Assembly: GCA_964608495.1 (NCBI GenBank)
Contig: CAZSOQ010000010.1
Coordinates: 1 to 41,348, forward strand
Source of the DNA: JAKORR01 sp964608495
Lineage (GTDB): Bacteria; Armatimonadota; Zipacnadia; Zipacnadales; FEN-943
Reading direction: 5' to 3'
DNA: 41,348 nt
Shown: positions 1 to 7,958 of the stretch, in pieces
Layout: each line of letters starts with the position of its first letter
How positions within the stretch are numbered: the stretch's first letter is position 1
Notes under the pieces: model-generated
Databases searched by the model: none
The model's input: the letters and a program-made list of their open reading frames with translations, nothing else
Told to the model about the DNA's origin: nothing
Position numbers and translations under genes: made by a program

Positions 1-64
1 CGATCGACAGGGCAACCGCCGGCCCCGGAGTCCGGCGTCCCGGATCAGGACGCGGCGCCCCGGA

Positions 65-1348
65 TTACGCCCCGCCATCCGGCCCCAGCGCCCCTGCCAG
101 GAAGGCCGCGAGGGCCTTGGCCGACCGCAACAGTGCCTCGATCTCGACAGCCTCGTCCGGACTGTGAGCCTGGCCGTCGGCCGAGGGCCCAATCAGGAAG
201 GTCGGGACCCGCCCCAGGGCCGAGTAGTAGGAGGCGTCGGTCCAGCCGATCATGAAGTCCAGCGCGGCCTCCTGCCCCACGGCGACCCGGTAGGCCTCCT
301 GCAGGGCCTGAAGCCAGGGACCGCCCTCGGGCTCCTCGAAGGGTATCAGGTCCTTGATCCAGCCCACGCGCGGCGAGTGCTCGCGGAGCCACTCGTCGCG
401 CTCGGCCGCAGCGGCCACGGCGGCGGCGAAGTCCTCGCGCAGCGCCCCCGCGCCCCAGGGATGCCCGGCCTCGACCGAGCCCCGCGCGTCCTCCAGGCGG
501 TAGACGATGTTGAGCTGCATCTCGGCCGCCCCGGGGACCACGGCCGGGTGCACACCCGCGCGAAAGACGCCGATGTTGACCCGGGCGTCGGGGTAGAGGG
601 TCTCGCGGCGTAGCTTGAACTCATCCACGCCCCGCTTGACCACCAGCGCCTTCTCGAGGGCCGAGACGCCCGTGCCGCTCGCCGCGTGCCCCTCGCGCCC
701 CTCGACCGTGACCTGCGCCGTGAGGCAGCCGTAGCACCCGCGGCTGATGCGCCCGTCGTACCCGTCCACGAAGACCGCCACGTCTCCGCTGTAGCCGCGG
801 TCGAGACAGGCCAGCGTCCCGGCTCCGCTGCCGTTGCACTCCTCGTCCACGACGCTCTCGAGGATCACGCGGCCGCCCAGGTCGCGCCCTGCGCTGAGCA
901 GCGCGCGCAGAGCCCACACCGCGATGGTGAGCCCGCCCTTGCAGTCGCTGGTGCCGCGCCCCCACATCCATCCGTCGCGCACCTCGGCGGCCAGCGGGGG
1001 TATCGTCATGTTGTCCACGCCGACCGTGTCCATGTGGCCGTTGATGACGATGGTGGGGCCGGGCGCGGGCAGCCTGAGATCGGCGACGAGGTTGGGCCGC
1101 CCTTCGAAGCAACGGTTGCGGGGCCCCAGGACGCCCATGCGGTCGTAGATGTCCGCGGGGCAGTCGAAGAGCTGCACTTCCGCCCCCAGATCGGAGATGA
1201 GCTCCGCCAGCACCTCCTGGCCCGCCGCTTCGCCCGACGGGTTCGCGTCGCCCGAGTAGGGATTGGTCGTCTCGGTGCGCACCAGGCGGGCGAGCGTCGT
1301 CACCAGCTCGTCGCGGTTGTCCTCCAGGAAGTCGCTGAGCCTGTCCAC
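65..1348 (-). CDS. M20 family metallopeptidase (ArgE/DapE/CPG2-like)
   Basis: Cytoplasmic zinc-dependent amidohydrolase that cleaves an N-acyl amino acid or dipeptide; the exact substrate cannot be read from sequence. About 427 residues, the usual length. Metal-site motifs are in order: GHMDT (His105, Asp107), the GRGTSDCKGG loop (Asp135), the VDEE pair (Glu169/170, general base and ligand) and a late GQAHSPDE histidine near residue 405. The GHAASG segment near 220 marks the dimerisation (lid) domain. The open frame runs far upstream, but only the GTG at 1348 has a good ribosome site (AGAGGTGGG, 7 bases away) and begins just before conserved sequence. No signal peptide. It diverges from the PfkB gene and appears monocistronic here. 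Alternatives are acetylornithine deacetylase, succinyl-diaminopimelate desuccinylase or a carboxypeptidase. Confidence 0.93.
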   Translation of the reverse strand: MDRLSDFLEDNRDELVTTLARLVRTETTNPYSGDANPSGEAAGQEVLAELISDLGAEVQLFDCPADIYDRMGVLGPRNRCFEGRPNLVADLRLPAPGPTIVINGHMDTVGVDNMTIPPLAAEVRDGWMWGRGTSDCKGGLTIAVWALRALLSAGRDLGGRVILESVVDEECNGSGAGTLACLDRGYSGDVAVFVDGYDGRISRGCYGCLTAQVTVEGREGHAASGTGVSALEKALVVKRGVDEFKLRRETLYPDARVNIGVFRAGVHPAVVPGAAEMQLNIVYRLEDARGSVEAGHPWGAGALREDFAAAVAAAAERDEWLREHSPRVGWIKDLIPFEEPEGGPWLQALQEAYRVAVGQEAALDFMIGWTDASYYSALGRVPTFLIGPSADGQAHSPDEAVEIEALLRSAKALAAFLAGALGPDGGA

Positions 1349-1431
1349 GGCTGTTCCCACCTCTAGCGGCCGACGGTGGCTCGCCGCGCACGGCCTCGGC
1401 CGGCCCCGGGAGCCCTCGGCGTCGCATGGTG

Positions 1432-1437
1432 TATACT
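1432..1437 (+). promoter_or_regulatory. Candidate -10 box (TATACT) for the PfkB kinase gene
   Basis: TATACT lies about 80 bases before the kinase start in the 168-base divergent region between the M20 peptidase and kinase genes. It matches the sigma-70 -10 consensus at five of six positions and stands out in very GC-rich DNA. No convincing -35 hexamer lies 16-18 bases upstream, so the call rests on the -10 element alone. The implied leader is about 75 bases. Confidence 0.3.
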
Positions 1438-1516
1438 TGCGGCGATTGAGGTTCGGCCGACCTCGGCCCATTCCTGTCCGGCGCCGCGGCGGTGCTGGAG
1501 GCGAGGGAGCAGGCGG

Positions 1517-2503
1517 ATGTATGACCTGATAGCCGTCGGCAGCGCAACCGAGGATGTCTTCGTGCATGTCCGCGAAGCCAAGGTCGTGCGCGTGGAGGAC
1601 GCCGAGGGTGAGGTGGCCCTGCTCGCGCTGCCCTACGGCGGCAAGGTGGCCGTGGACCAGCTCGAGGTGATGACGGGAGGCGGCGCCACCAACGTCGCGG
1701 TGGCCGCCGCGCGGATGGGGCTGAAGGCGGCGTGCCTGTGCCGGGTGGGCCGGGACGGCCCGGGCCAGCGCATCGTTGAGGAGCTCGAGGGGTTCGGCGT
1801 GGGCACCGAGCTGGTGCAGTACACCGACGATTTTCGCAGCGGCTATTCCGTGCTGCTGACCGACTACGCGGGCGAGCGCACCATCCTGGTGCATCGCGGC
1901 GCCACCTGTCACCTGGCGGTGGACCGCGCGTGCCTGGACCGGCTGGCGCAGACGAAGTGGCTCTATGTCGGGTCGCTGCGTGGGCCGGCGGCCCAGCTCT
2001 TCTTCGACCTGGCGGACTTCGCGGACGAGCACGGGATCAAGCTGGCGGTCAATCCGGGCGCCACCCAACTGGCGCTGGGGGTGCAGGGCCTGGCGCCCGT
2101 CCTGGCGCGCACGGAGCTCATCGTCCTCAACAAGGACGAGGCCTACGAGCTCACGGGTGTGGAGCCCGACCGCAGCCACACGGACGAGCAGGCGATGCTG
2201 CGCATGTTGCGGGAGGCCGGCTGCAGGATGGTGGTTATCACCGAGGGCGAGGAAGGCGCGGACGGCTACGACGGGGAGGCCTTCTACTCGGTGCCGGCCT
2301 TCGAGACCCAGGTGGTCTCGACGGTGGGCGCGGGGGACAGCTTCGGCGCCGGCTGCCTCACGGCCCTGCACCGGGGCCTGCCTCTGGCCGACGCCATCAA
2401 GATCGGGGCCGTGAACGCCGCCCGCGTGGTGACGCAGGTGGGCGCCAAGCATGGGCTGCTGACGTGGGAGGAAGCCACGGCTCTGGTGGCCGAGCAGGGC
2501 TAG
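1517..2503 (+). CDS. PfkB-family carbohydrate/nucleoside kinase
   Basis: ATP-dependent kinase of the ribokinase/PfkB fold that phosphorylates a sugar or nucleoside in the cytoplasm. 328 residues, normal for the family. Both family signatures are present: the glycine-rich GGGATNVAVAAARMG near residues 54-68 and STVGAGDSFGAG at about 268-279, where Asp274 is the expected catalytic base. The frame is open upstream, but the ATG at 1517 begins the conserved MYDLIAVG strand and follows GGAGGCGAGGGAGCAGG, so it is the likely start. It is followed by 277 non-coding bases and therefore is probably a single-gene unit. Which sugar it uses (ribose, fructose, adenosine, 2-keto-3-deoxygluconate) is open. 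A KDG kinase role would fit the galacturonate-type genes farther along, but nothing in the sequence proves it. Confidence 0.93.
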   Translation: MYDLIAVGSATEDVFVHVREAKVVRVEDAEGEVALLALPYGGKVAVDQLEVMTGGGATNVAVAAARMGLKAACLCRVGRDGPGQRIVEELEGFGVGTELVQYTDDFRSGYSVLLTDYAGERTILVHRGATCHLAVDRACLDRLAQTKWLYVGSLRGPAAQLFFDLADFADEHGIKLAVNPGATQLALGVQGLAPVLARTELIVLNKDEAYELTGVEPDRSHTDEQAMLRMLREAGCRMVVITEGEEGADGYDGEAFYSVPAFETQVVSTVGAGDSFGAGCLTALHRGLPLADAIKIGAVNAARVVTQVGAKHGLLTWEEATALVAEQG

Positions 2504-2780
2504 CCTGGCGGACGGCAGAGGAGACCCTAGCGCCGCCACGGCCGGTACGAATGGGGCCCCCGTCCGCGCGGTTGCTGCGTGCGCGCGCGTCCGCCTTCCC
2601 GCAGTGGCCCCGCCATCAAAGACGCAGTGGCACCGCACCGCCACGCGGCCCCCCTTCCCGGCGACCGCGCCGGACCTCCTCGACGGCGGTGAACAATCCC
2701 CGGGGGGATCCGTCTGTGTGGGTGTGAACCTGGACCCTTCAGCCAACCCAAACATACGCGCATCCGGAGGTGCTCGAACG
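2504..2780. other. Intergenic region, no gene seen
   Basis: 277 bases between the kinase stop and the ZraP-like gene. Open frames crossing it lack a ribosome site and recognisable protein sequence. It must carry the promoter of the next gene, but no hexamer pair is convincing. The only structure noted is a short GC-rich inverted repeat around 2695-2712. Confidence 0.5.
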
Positions 2781-3386
2781 ATGAACAGGCTTCTTATGGT
2801 AGTGCTCTCGATTGCAGTCGTGGGTGCCCTGGCCACGGGCCCGGTGGCCCTCGCCGATGACGAGCCGGCGCCCCCAGCCGCGGGTCAGGGGATGGGGCCC
2901 GGCGGTGGCGGGGCGGGCCTGGGCGCCGGGATGGGTCCCCGCGCCAACAGAGGCGGTGGGCAGATGGGCATGGGCGGACGCCGCGCCATGGGTATGGGTA
3001 TGGGTGGTGGTGGGGCCGTGGGCTTGGGCCGCGGTTACGTCGAGCCCAACGCCGAGAGCCAGAAGATCTGGGAGGACCTGGGCAAGCTGCAGAACGATAT
3101 GCACCTCAAGCAGTGGGAGATCTACGGGCTCATGGCCCAGCAGCCGATGGACAAGGAGAAGGTGAAGGCCGCCTTCCAGGAGATAATGCAGCTTCGGCAG
3201 CAGCAGAACACCCTTCGGCAACAGCTCCAGCAGTACTGGCACGCCCTGCCGGGCGCCGCTGGTCAGGACGGGCAGGCCGGTTTCGGCCAGGGGCCCGGAG
3301 GCGGGCGCGGTCAGGGCCGCGGCGCCAGGGGGCGCGGCGGGCAGGGCGGAGGCGGAGCGCAGCTCCCGCCGCCCGCAGCGCAGTAG
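2781..3386 (+). CDS. Secreted ZraP/Spy-like Met/Gly-rich protein
   Basis: 201 residues. An N-terminal signal peptide (about residues 1-25, cleavage after PVALA) sends it to the periplasm or outside. Residues 30-85 are Gly/Met-rich with repeated GMGMGGGG-like units. A helical segment (about 95-155: EDLGKLQNDMHLKQWEIYG, then PMDKEKVKAAFQEIMQLRQQ) resembles the helical hairpin of ZraP/CpxP/Spy periplasmic chaperones and metal sensors. The tail is Gly/Arg-rich and ends in Pro/Ala. The ATG at 2781 follows CGGAGGTG and begins the signal peptide; the upstream frame is ignored. A strong terminator lies 36 bases after the stop, so it is transcribed alone or ends a unit. The methionine-rich stretch suggests Cu, Ag or Zn binding, which is inference. 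The family call rests on the helix pattern, not on a unique motif. Confidence 0.75.
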   Translation: MNRLLMVVLSIAVVGALATGPVALADDEPAPPAAGQGMGPGGGGAGLGAGMGPRANRGGGQMGMGGRRAMGMGMGGGGAVGLGRGYVEPNAESQKIWEDLGKLQNDMHLKQWEIYGLMAQQPMDKEKVKAAFQEIMQLRQQQNTLRQQLQQYWHALPGAAGQDGQAGFGQGPGGGRGQGRGARGRGGQGGGGAQLPPPAAQ

Positions 3387-3422
3387 GCCAGCTTCTGCTT
3401 GGCTGATGACATAGATGGCAGT

Positions 3423-3459
3423 GCCGCGAGGACCGGTGCCCCCCGGTCCTCGCGGCTTT
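3423..3459 (+). terminator. Rho-independent terminator
   Basis: A perfect 14-bp stem (3423-3436 pairing with 3443-3456) closes a six-base TGCCCC loop and is followed by TTT. It stands 36 bases past the ZraP-like stop and before the M48 start at 3501. It separates these transcripts and argues against the longer M48 reading frame that begins at 3399, whose message would contain the hairpin. Confidence 0.85.
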
Positions 3460-3500
3460 ACCACGTAGGACACTGCGCGCCCTCGACGAATACGCACGCT

Positions 3501-5207
3501 ATGGGCAGGCCCCCGCCATCCACGGCAGCCCCCCTGGCGGCCTTCCTCCTGGGGTTGTTGTGTTGCCTTCCCGGTCCACGAGCTGACCTGATGGACAGCC
3601 TGGAGCGGCGCATCGGCGACATGGCGGCCCGGGGCCTGGAGCACGAGGCGGGGTTGTGGCGGGGGCCCGAGACTGCCGCGCTGCTCGAGGCCATCACGCG
3701 GGATCTCTTCGCGCTGCGCTCGCGCGACCTGCCCTACGTGCTGCGCACGGTGGACAATCACCAGATCAACGCCCTGGCTCTGCCGGGCGGGCACCTGTAC
3801 GTCTTCCGCGGGCTCGTGGCCCACGCCAACTCCGTGGACGAGATCGCCGCGGTCGTCGCCCACGAGATGGGGCATCTGGAGGACCGGGACTTCCAGCGCA
3901 CGGTCGGGCGCCAGCTCCTGTGGTGGGCCCTGGCCGGGTTGCTGCGGCGCGAAGACCAGGACGACGCGGCCTATGCGGCCCTCATGGCGGGGCTGCTGAG
4001 CTCCCTGCGACACTCCCGGCGCCAGGAGGACCAGGCCGACGGCGAGGCCGTGCGCCTGACCTTCCTGGCCGGCTACGATCCCTCGGGCCTGCTCACCTTC
4101 TTCTCGAGGATGCGGCGGGACCAGAGCTCCTGGGCCGAGCGCCTGTTCCTCACTCATCCCGAGCCGGAGCGTCGCGAGGAGAGAACCCGCGAGCGGCTGG
4201 ACTGCTGGCTTCGCGGCCAGCCCACGGCCGCCCTGCGTCTGTGCCTGTCGCTGGAGGCCCGGGGACGGCCCGCGCTGGCGTGGCAACTGGCCCGCCGGTG
4301 CTGTGAGTGGCCCGCGCATCGCCGGTGGGCCGAGGTAGAGGCGGCACGGCTCGAGCCGGTGGTCGCGGAGGTGGCGGCCCTCTCGCTTGAGGCGCCGCGC
4401 GCCGGGAGCAGCCCTCGCGAGCTGGCCGCCGCCCTCGAGGAGCTTCAGCGCAACCGGACCATCCAGCAGGCCCTGGAGCTCGCGCAGGCCGTGGACCCCG
4501 AGACCGGCGAGCTGCGGTACGGCACCGCGCTCGCCTACACGGTGCGGGCCCTGATGCGGCTGCGGGCGATGACCGACGCGGGCCTGGAAGCCGTCTACCG
4601 GCTCGGGCTGGGAGCCGAGCTGCCGGCCTCGGTGGCCGAGCACCTGGCGGGAACGGTGGGCGAAGTGCAGCGCGCTCGCCAGGCCGGATGGGCTCTGGCC
4701 GCCGTGCTCGGCGAGCTGGTGGCCTCGGGGCCCGGCGAGCCCTTCGGACGCCTCAACAGCGCGCGCTTGGCCGGGGTCCTGGGGCAGGTGCGATGGGCCG
4801 AAGCCCGCATCGGCGCGGCCCGGGAGAGCATCGCCGAGCTGCTGGCCGCGTGTACGCTGAGCCTGGCCCGCCACAGCCACGAGGCGCTCGCCGCCGCCTG
4901 CCGCGAGCAGCCCCGCGCCGCGGACCTGCTGCGATTCTTTGCCCGCGCGCAACCCGGGGAGCCGAGTGGTGCCCGAGCCGAGGAGCAGGGGGCGGACCCC
5001 GAGGCGGCCCTCGCGGCCGCCGCGATGGATCGCGACGACGTGGAGGCGATGCTCTCACGCTGGTCGGCCCACTTGCGGGACGGCCCCGAAGGGACTGATA
5101 ATGGCAGGCGGGTCGAGGACCTGTACGTGGTGGCCGGCGTGGCTTACCGTCAGGCTCTCGAAGAGATCGCGCTGGCACGCCGGGGCGCTGGGACGGGAAG
5201 CCGGTAA
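3501..5207 (+). CDS. Secreted M48-family zinc metalloprotease
   Basis: 568 residues. A signal peptide (about 1-28) precedes a mature M48 domain. The zinc motif HEMGH is at 121-125 within VVAHEMGHLEDRDF, and the third ligand Glu176 is in RQEDQAD, the standard M48 arrangement (as in BepA/LoiP and Oma1). The LPGGHLYVFRGL strand at about 94-105 is also typical. The C-terminal 350 residues are Arg/Ala/Leu-rich helices without clear TPR consensus; BepA-like proteins carry TPRs there. The frame is open from 3399, but that start lies ahead of a terminator hairpin and would bury the signal peptide, so ATG 3501 is chosen. Its stop overlaps the next start (TAATG), so it is translationally coupled to the metallophosphoesterase. 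A role in envelope protein quality control is inferred from the family. Confidence 0.9.
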   Translation: MGRPPPSTAAPLAAFLLGLLCCLPGPRADLMDSLERRIGDMAARGLEHEAGLWRGPETAALLEAITRDLFALRSRDLPYVLRTVDNHQINALALPGGHLYVFRGLVAHANSVDEIAAVVAHEMGHLEDRDFQRTVGRQLLWWALAGLLRREDQDDAAYAALMAGLLSSLRHSRRQEDQADGEAVRLTFLAGYDPSGLLTFFSRMRRDQSSWAERLFLTHPEPERREERTRERLDCWLRGQPTAALRLCLSLEARGRPALAWQLARRCCEWPAHRRWAEVEAARLEPVVAEVAALSLEAPRAGSSPRELAAALEELQRNRTIQQALELAQAVDPETGELRYGTALAYTVRALMRLRAMTDAGLEAVYRLGLGAELPASVAEHLAGTVGEVQRARQAGWALAAVLGELVASGPGEPFGRLNSARLAGVLGQVRWAEARIGAARESIAELLAACTLSLARHSHEALAAACREQPRAADLLRFFARAQPGEPSGARAEEQGADPEAALAAAAMDRDDVEAMLSRWSAHLRDGPEGTDNGRRVEDLYVVAGVAYRQALEEIALARRGAGTGSR

Positions 5208-5944
5208 TGCGCTACGGGGTCCTATCGGACATACACAGCAACCTGCCAGCTCTGCAGGCCGTCCTCGACGCACTGGCGGCGGAGGGGGTGGACGGGTATC
5301 TGTGTCTGGGCGACGTGGTTGGCTACGGCCCCTTCCCCAACGAGTGCTGCGAGAAGCTGAGGGAGCTGGACTGCGTGGTCGTGCGCGGCAACCACGACGA
5401 GTCGGCGGTGAAGCCGGGAAAAGAGATGTGGTTCACCTCGGCTGCGCGGGCGTGCATATTGTGGACGCGGGACGTGCTTACCGACGACAACGCGGCCTTC
5501 CTGGCCTCCCTCGAGCCACGGTACAAGGGCGACGGCTATGTGCTGTGCCACGGCTCGATCTTCGACCAGGACTTCTACACGACGACTCCCCACGAGGCGT
5601 TGATGAGCTTCCGCGTCCTCGATGCGCAGATCGGGCTGTTCGGGCACACGCACTACGCCGAGTGGTTCGAGTACTGTCCCGAGCGGCGGGGGATGCCCAG
5701 CCACCACCCGGCGCCGGACGGGCGGAGCGTCCAGATGGAGGACGGCGTGCTCTACCTGGTCAACCCCGGGGCAGTGGGCCAGCCGCGCGATCGGAATAGC
5801 TGCAGCGCCTACGGTGTGCTGGACCTGGAGCGGAGGCGCTTCGAGCTGAAACGGGTACCCTATAACATAGCGGAGACGCAAGACGCCATCATAGCCGCCG
5901 GACTGCCCGAGGCGATGGCCGCACGGCTGAGCGTGGGCATCTGA
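5207..5944 (+). CDS. Metallophosphoesterase (YfcE-like / calcineurin superfamily)
   Basis: 245-residue cytoplasmic phosphoesterase with the complete dinuclear metal site in order: SDIHSN (Asp8, His10), GDVVGYGP (Asp36), GNHDE (Asn62, His63), CHGS (His115) and GHTHY (His147, His149). The GDVVGYGPFPNEC form is typical of the bacterial group that includes phosphodiesterases and diadenosine tetraphosphatase-like enzymes. No signal peptide. The ATG overlaps the M48 stop in TAATG, so the pair is co-translated. The pairing with a secreted protease has no obvious biochemical logic and may only be operon sharing. The substrate is unknown. Confidence 0.93.
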   Translation: MRYGVLSDIHSNLPALQAVLDALAAEGVDGYLCLGDVVGYGPFPNECCEKLRELDCVVVRGNHDESAVKPGKEMWFTSAARACILWTRDVLTDDNAAFLASLEPRYKGDGYVLCHGSIFDQDFYTTTPHEALMSFRVLDAQIGLFGHTHYAEWFEYCPERRGMPSHHPAPDGRSVQMEDGVLYLVNPGAVGQPRDRNSCSAYGVLDLERRRFELKRVPYNIAETQDAIIAAGLPEAMAARLSVGI

Positions 5945-6016
5945 TCGCCGCGCAACGCTCGCCTGCGGCGGGGCTCTCGGGCGTGGGCCGGACAAGCCGC
6001 GCAGGGGTGAGGCCCA

Positions 6017-6265
6017 GTGCCGCTGGAAGACAAGCAGGCTGCACGAATGGTCGAACGCGAGCTACACAAGATCGCCATTGACCCCGCCCTCGTCACTGTT
6101 GCGGTCATAAACCAGGTCGCCTACATCGGCGGTCGGGTCCGCCGGCTGCGCACGGCCGACGGCCGGGGTCTGGACCTGAGGAAGGCCATGCAGGATCTCG
6201 AGGACCACCTGCGCCTATTGCCCGGCATCCGCGACGTGGTCGTAGACGCCACCTACGACCTCTAG
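6017..6265 (+). CDS. Small BON-like domain protein
   Basis: 82 residues with a GTG start; GGGGTGAGG lies just upstream. The pattern is helix (about 5-18), strand VTVAVINQVAYIGGRVRRL (about 26-44), helix LDLRKAMQDLEDHLRLL (about 51-67), strand IRDVVVDATYDL. This matches the BON domain, where a glycine-containing strand is followed by a helix and a 'PGV..V' strand. It has no signal peptide or membrane segment, unlike OsmY-type BON proteins. It lies 72 bases after the phosphoesterase and 74 before trpF, so it could share their transcript. Function unknown; the BON assignment is by pattern only. Confidence 0.6.
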   Translation: MPLEDKQAARMVERELHKIAIDPALVTVAVINQVAYIGGRVRRLRTADGRGLDLRKAMQDLEDHLRLLPGIRDVVVDATYDL

Positions 6266-6339
6266 GGGTCGCGGCTGTCTTTCGTGCCGGATGGGCGTCG
6301 CCGCTCGTCCGGAACCGCAGGTCGGGGAGTCCCTTCCAC

Positions 6340-7005
6340 ATGCGCATCAAGGTATGCGGCCTGACCCTCATGCGCGATCTGCGCCTCGCCGAGCAAGCCG
6401 GCGCGGCGTACGTGGGCTTCGTGGTCGAGGCCGACTCGCCTCGGTCCCTCGCGGCGGATGCCGCAGCACTGCTGGCCCGGGCGGCCCGCGCGCCGCGGGT
6501 GTACGTCACCGTAGACATGGACCCGGAGCGCCTGCTGGCCCTGACGGGGCGGACCCGCCCGGCGGCCGTGCAGCTCCACGGTCGCGAGGACGCCGAGCAT
6601 ATCGCGGGGCTGCGCGCCCGGTTGCCGGGGGAGGTGGAGCTGTGGCGGGCCTGTAGCCTGCCTGCCGACGCCGGGCCGGGTGAGGTGGGCGAGGCGCTCG
6701 GGCTGGCGCGTGAGGCCGGGGCCGCCGGGGCCGCCCGAGTGGTGCTGGATGCGCGCGTCGGACAGAGGAGCGGCGGGACGGGCGTGCGGCTGCCCATCGA
6801 GCAGGCCGTGGAGTTTGTGCAGGGGTGCCCCGTGCCCTGTCTGCTGGCCGGCGGGCTCACCACCGACGACCTGGCCGAGGTCTGGGAGCAGGTGCGGCCC
6901 TGGGCGCTGGACCTGTCGAGTGGTCTGGAGTGCCGGCCGGGCGTGAAGGACCCGGCGACGCTGCAGCGCCTGGGGGAAGTCCTGGCGGCGGCCGGGGCCG
7001 AGTGA
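6340..7005 (+). CDS. trpF: Phosphoribosylanthranilate isomerase
   Basis: Catalyses the Amadori rearrangement of N-(5-phosphoribosyl)anthranilate to CdRP in tryptophan synthesis. 221 residues, a normal single-domain (beta/alpha)8 barrel. The N terminus RIKVCGLTLMRD carries the catalytic Cys6, and VVLDAR carries the catalytic Asp137. AAVQLHG (75-81) and the late phosphate-binding LLAGGLTTDDL and ALDLSSGLE segments are characteristic. ATG 6340 follows GGGGAG. No other trp gene is in the window, so it stands apart from the tryptophan operon, between a BON-like gene and rpe. Confidence 0.95.
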   Translation: MRIKVCGLTLMRDLRLAEQAGAAYVGFVVEADSPRSLAADAAALLARAARAPRVYVTVDMDPERLLALTGRTRPAAVQLHGREDAEHIAGLRARLPGEVELWRACSLPADAGPGEVGEALGLAREAGAAGAARVVLDARVGQRSGGTGVRLPIEQAVEFVQGCPVPCLLAGGLTTDDLAEVWEQVRPWALDLSSGLECRPGVKDPATLQRLGEVLAAAGAE

Positions 7006-7122
7006 CTGCTGCGTCGGCCTGCCCGGCGCTCCGGCGGCCGCTGTGGCCCGGCGCAGCGCCGCGGTCCGTGTGGGCACCACGCAGGCCCGCGCGGTGGTGT
7101 GATTGCCCCGGGGGAATCCCGC

Positions 7123-7128
7123 TATACT
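7123..7128 (+). promoter_or_regulatory. Candidate -10 box (TATACT) for rpe
   Basis: TATACT in the 197-base gap between trpF and rpe, 75 bases before the rpe ATG, the same hexamer and similar distance as seen before the PfkB gene. A TTGCCC sits only 14 bases upstream, too close for a good -35. The implied leader (about 7135-7202) contains a small GCGGG-TTGG-CCCGC hairpin and then the TAGGAGG ribosome site. Suggests that rpe has its own promoter. Confidence 0.3.
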
Positions 7129-7202
7129 AGTGCCGCGAGCGGGTTGGCCCGCGAGGCTGCGCGGCAACCTGGGGGACGGTCCCGCAGCTAGGAGGCCCTT
7201 CC

Positions 7203-7904
7203 ATGCCGAGCACGCAGGACGTCGCTCACGAGCGCAGGGCGATCATCGCGCCCTCGATGCTCTCCGCCGATTTCCAGAACCTGGCCGCGGACATCCGCCG
7301 CCTCGAAGAGGCGGGCGTGGACTGGCTGCACTTCGACGTGATGGACGGGCACTTCGTCGAGAACCTCACCTACGGCCCGATGATCGTCGAGGCGGCTCGG
7401 CCGCTCACCGACCTGTTCCTAGACGCCCACCTGATGATCGAGCAGCCCCTGCGCCAGGCGGAGAAGTTCGCCCGGGCCGGCGCCCAGCTCATCTGCGTGC
7501 ACCAGGAGACGGTGGACGACGTCGCCGACGCGATGGCGGCAATCCACGATCTCGGCGTCAGCGCCGGCCTTGCCATCAACCCCGACACGCCCGTCCAGGC
7601 CGTGGTCCCGGCCCTCGAGACCTGCGAGCAGATCATGCTCATGTCGGTCTTCCCCGGCCGTGGCGGGCAGAGCTTCATCCCCGAGACCTACGACCGCCTG
7701 CGCGAGCTGAGCGCCCTGGTCGAAGGCGTAGGCCGTGAGATAATCATTGAGGTGGACGGAGGCGTGGTGCCTCCCATCGCGGCCGAGCTGTGGCTGCGGG
7801 GAGCGCGGGCCTTCGTGTCGGGCAGCTTCCTGTTCCGGCACCCGGGGGGCTATGGCTGCGCGATCCAGGAGTTCCGCGATGCCATCGCCGGAGTCGGGGG
7901 ATAG
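7203..7904 (+). CDS. rpe: Ribulose-phosphate 3-epimerase
   Basis: Interconverts ribulose-5-phosphate and xylulose-5-phosphate in the pentose phosphate pathway; cytoplasmic TIM barrel. 233 residues, normal. Signatures: IIAPSMLSADF (14-24), LHFDVMDGHFV (42-52) with metal ligands His43 and Asp45, LDAHLMI (His76), SVFPGRGGQSFIP (148-160, phosphate loop) and EVDGGV with Asp185. ATG 7203 follows TAGGAGG at seven bases. It converges on the (-) TPR/HExxH gene with about 54 bases between stops. Confidence 0.97.
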   Translation: MPSTQDVAHERRAIIAPSMLSADFQNLAADIRRLEEAGVDWLHFDVMDGHFVENLTYGPMIVEAARPLTDLFLDAHLMIEQPLRQAEKFARAGAQLICVHQETVDDVADAMAAIHDLGVSAGLAINPDTPVQAVVPALETCEQIMLMSVFPGRGGQSFIPETYDRLRELSALVEGVGREIIIEVDGGVVPPIAAELWLRGARAFVSGSFLFRHPGGYGCAIQEFRDAIAGVGG

Positions 7905-7958
7905 CGGAGAGAGGCCGGCGGGGGGAGCGAGCAGCCCCGCGCCCTTCGGGGGCCGAGG

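Noticed and set aside
1349..2836. Upstream extension of the M20 peptidase frame to 2836 on the minus strand
   Set aside because: It runs antisense to the clear PfkB kinase gene; the sequence is Arg/Pro/Gln-rich and lacks any family motif, and the GTG at 1348 has the ribosome site.
2739..4952. Long open frame on the minus strand opposite the ZraP-like and M48 genes
   Set aside because: Shadow of GC-rich coding DNA; no domain, and the (+) frames carry signal peptides and HEMGH.
7930..7955. GCCCC...GGGGC hairpin between rpe and the TPR/HExxH gene
   Set aside because: Stem is short with alternative pairings and no T-run; not stronger than expected in this GC-rich DNA.
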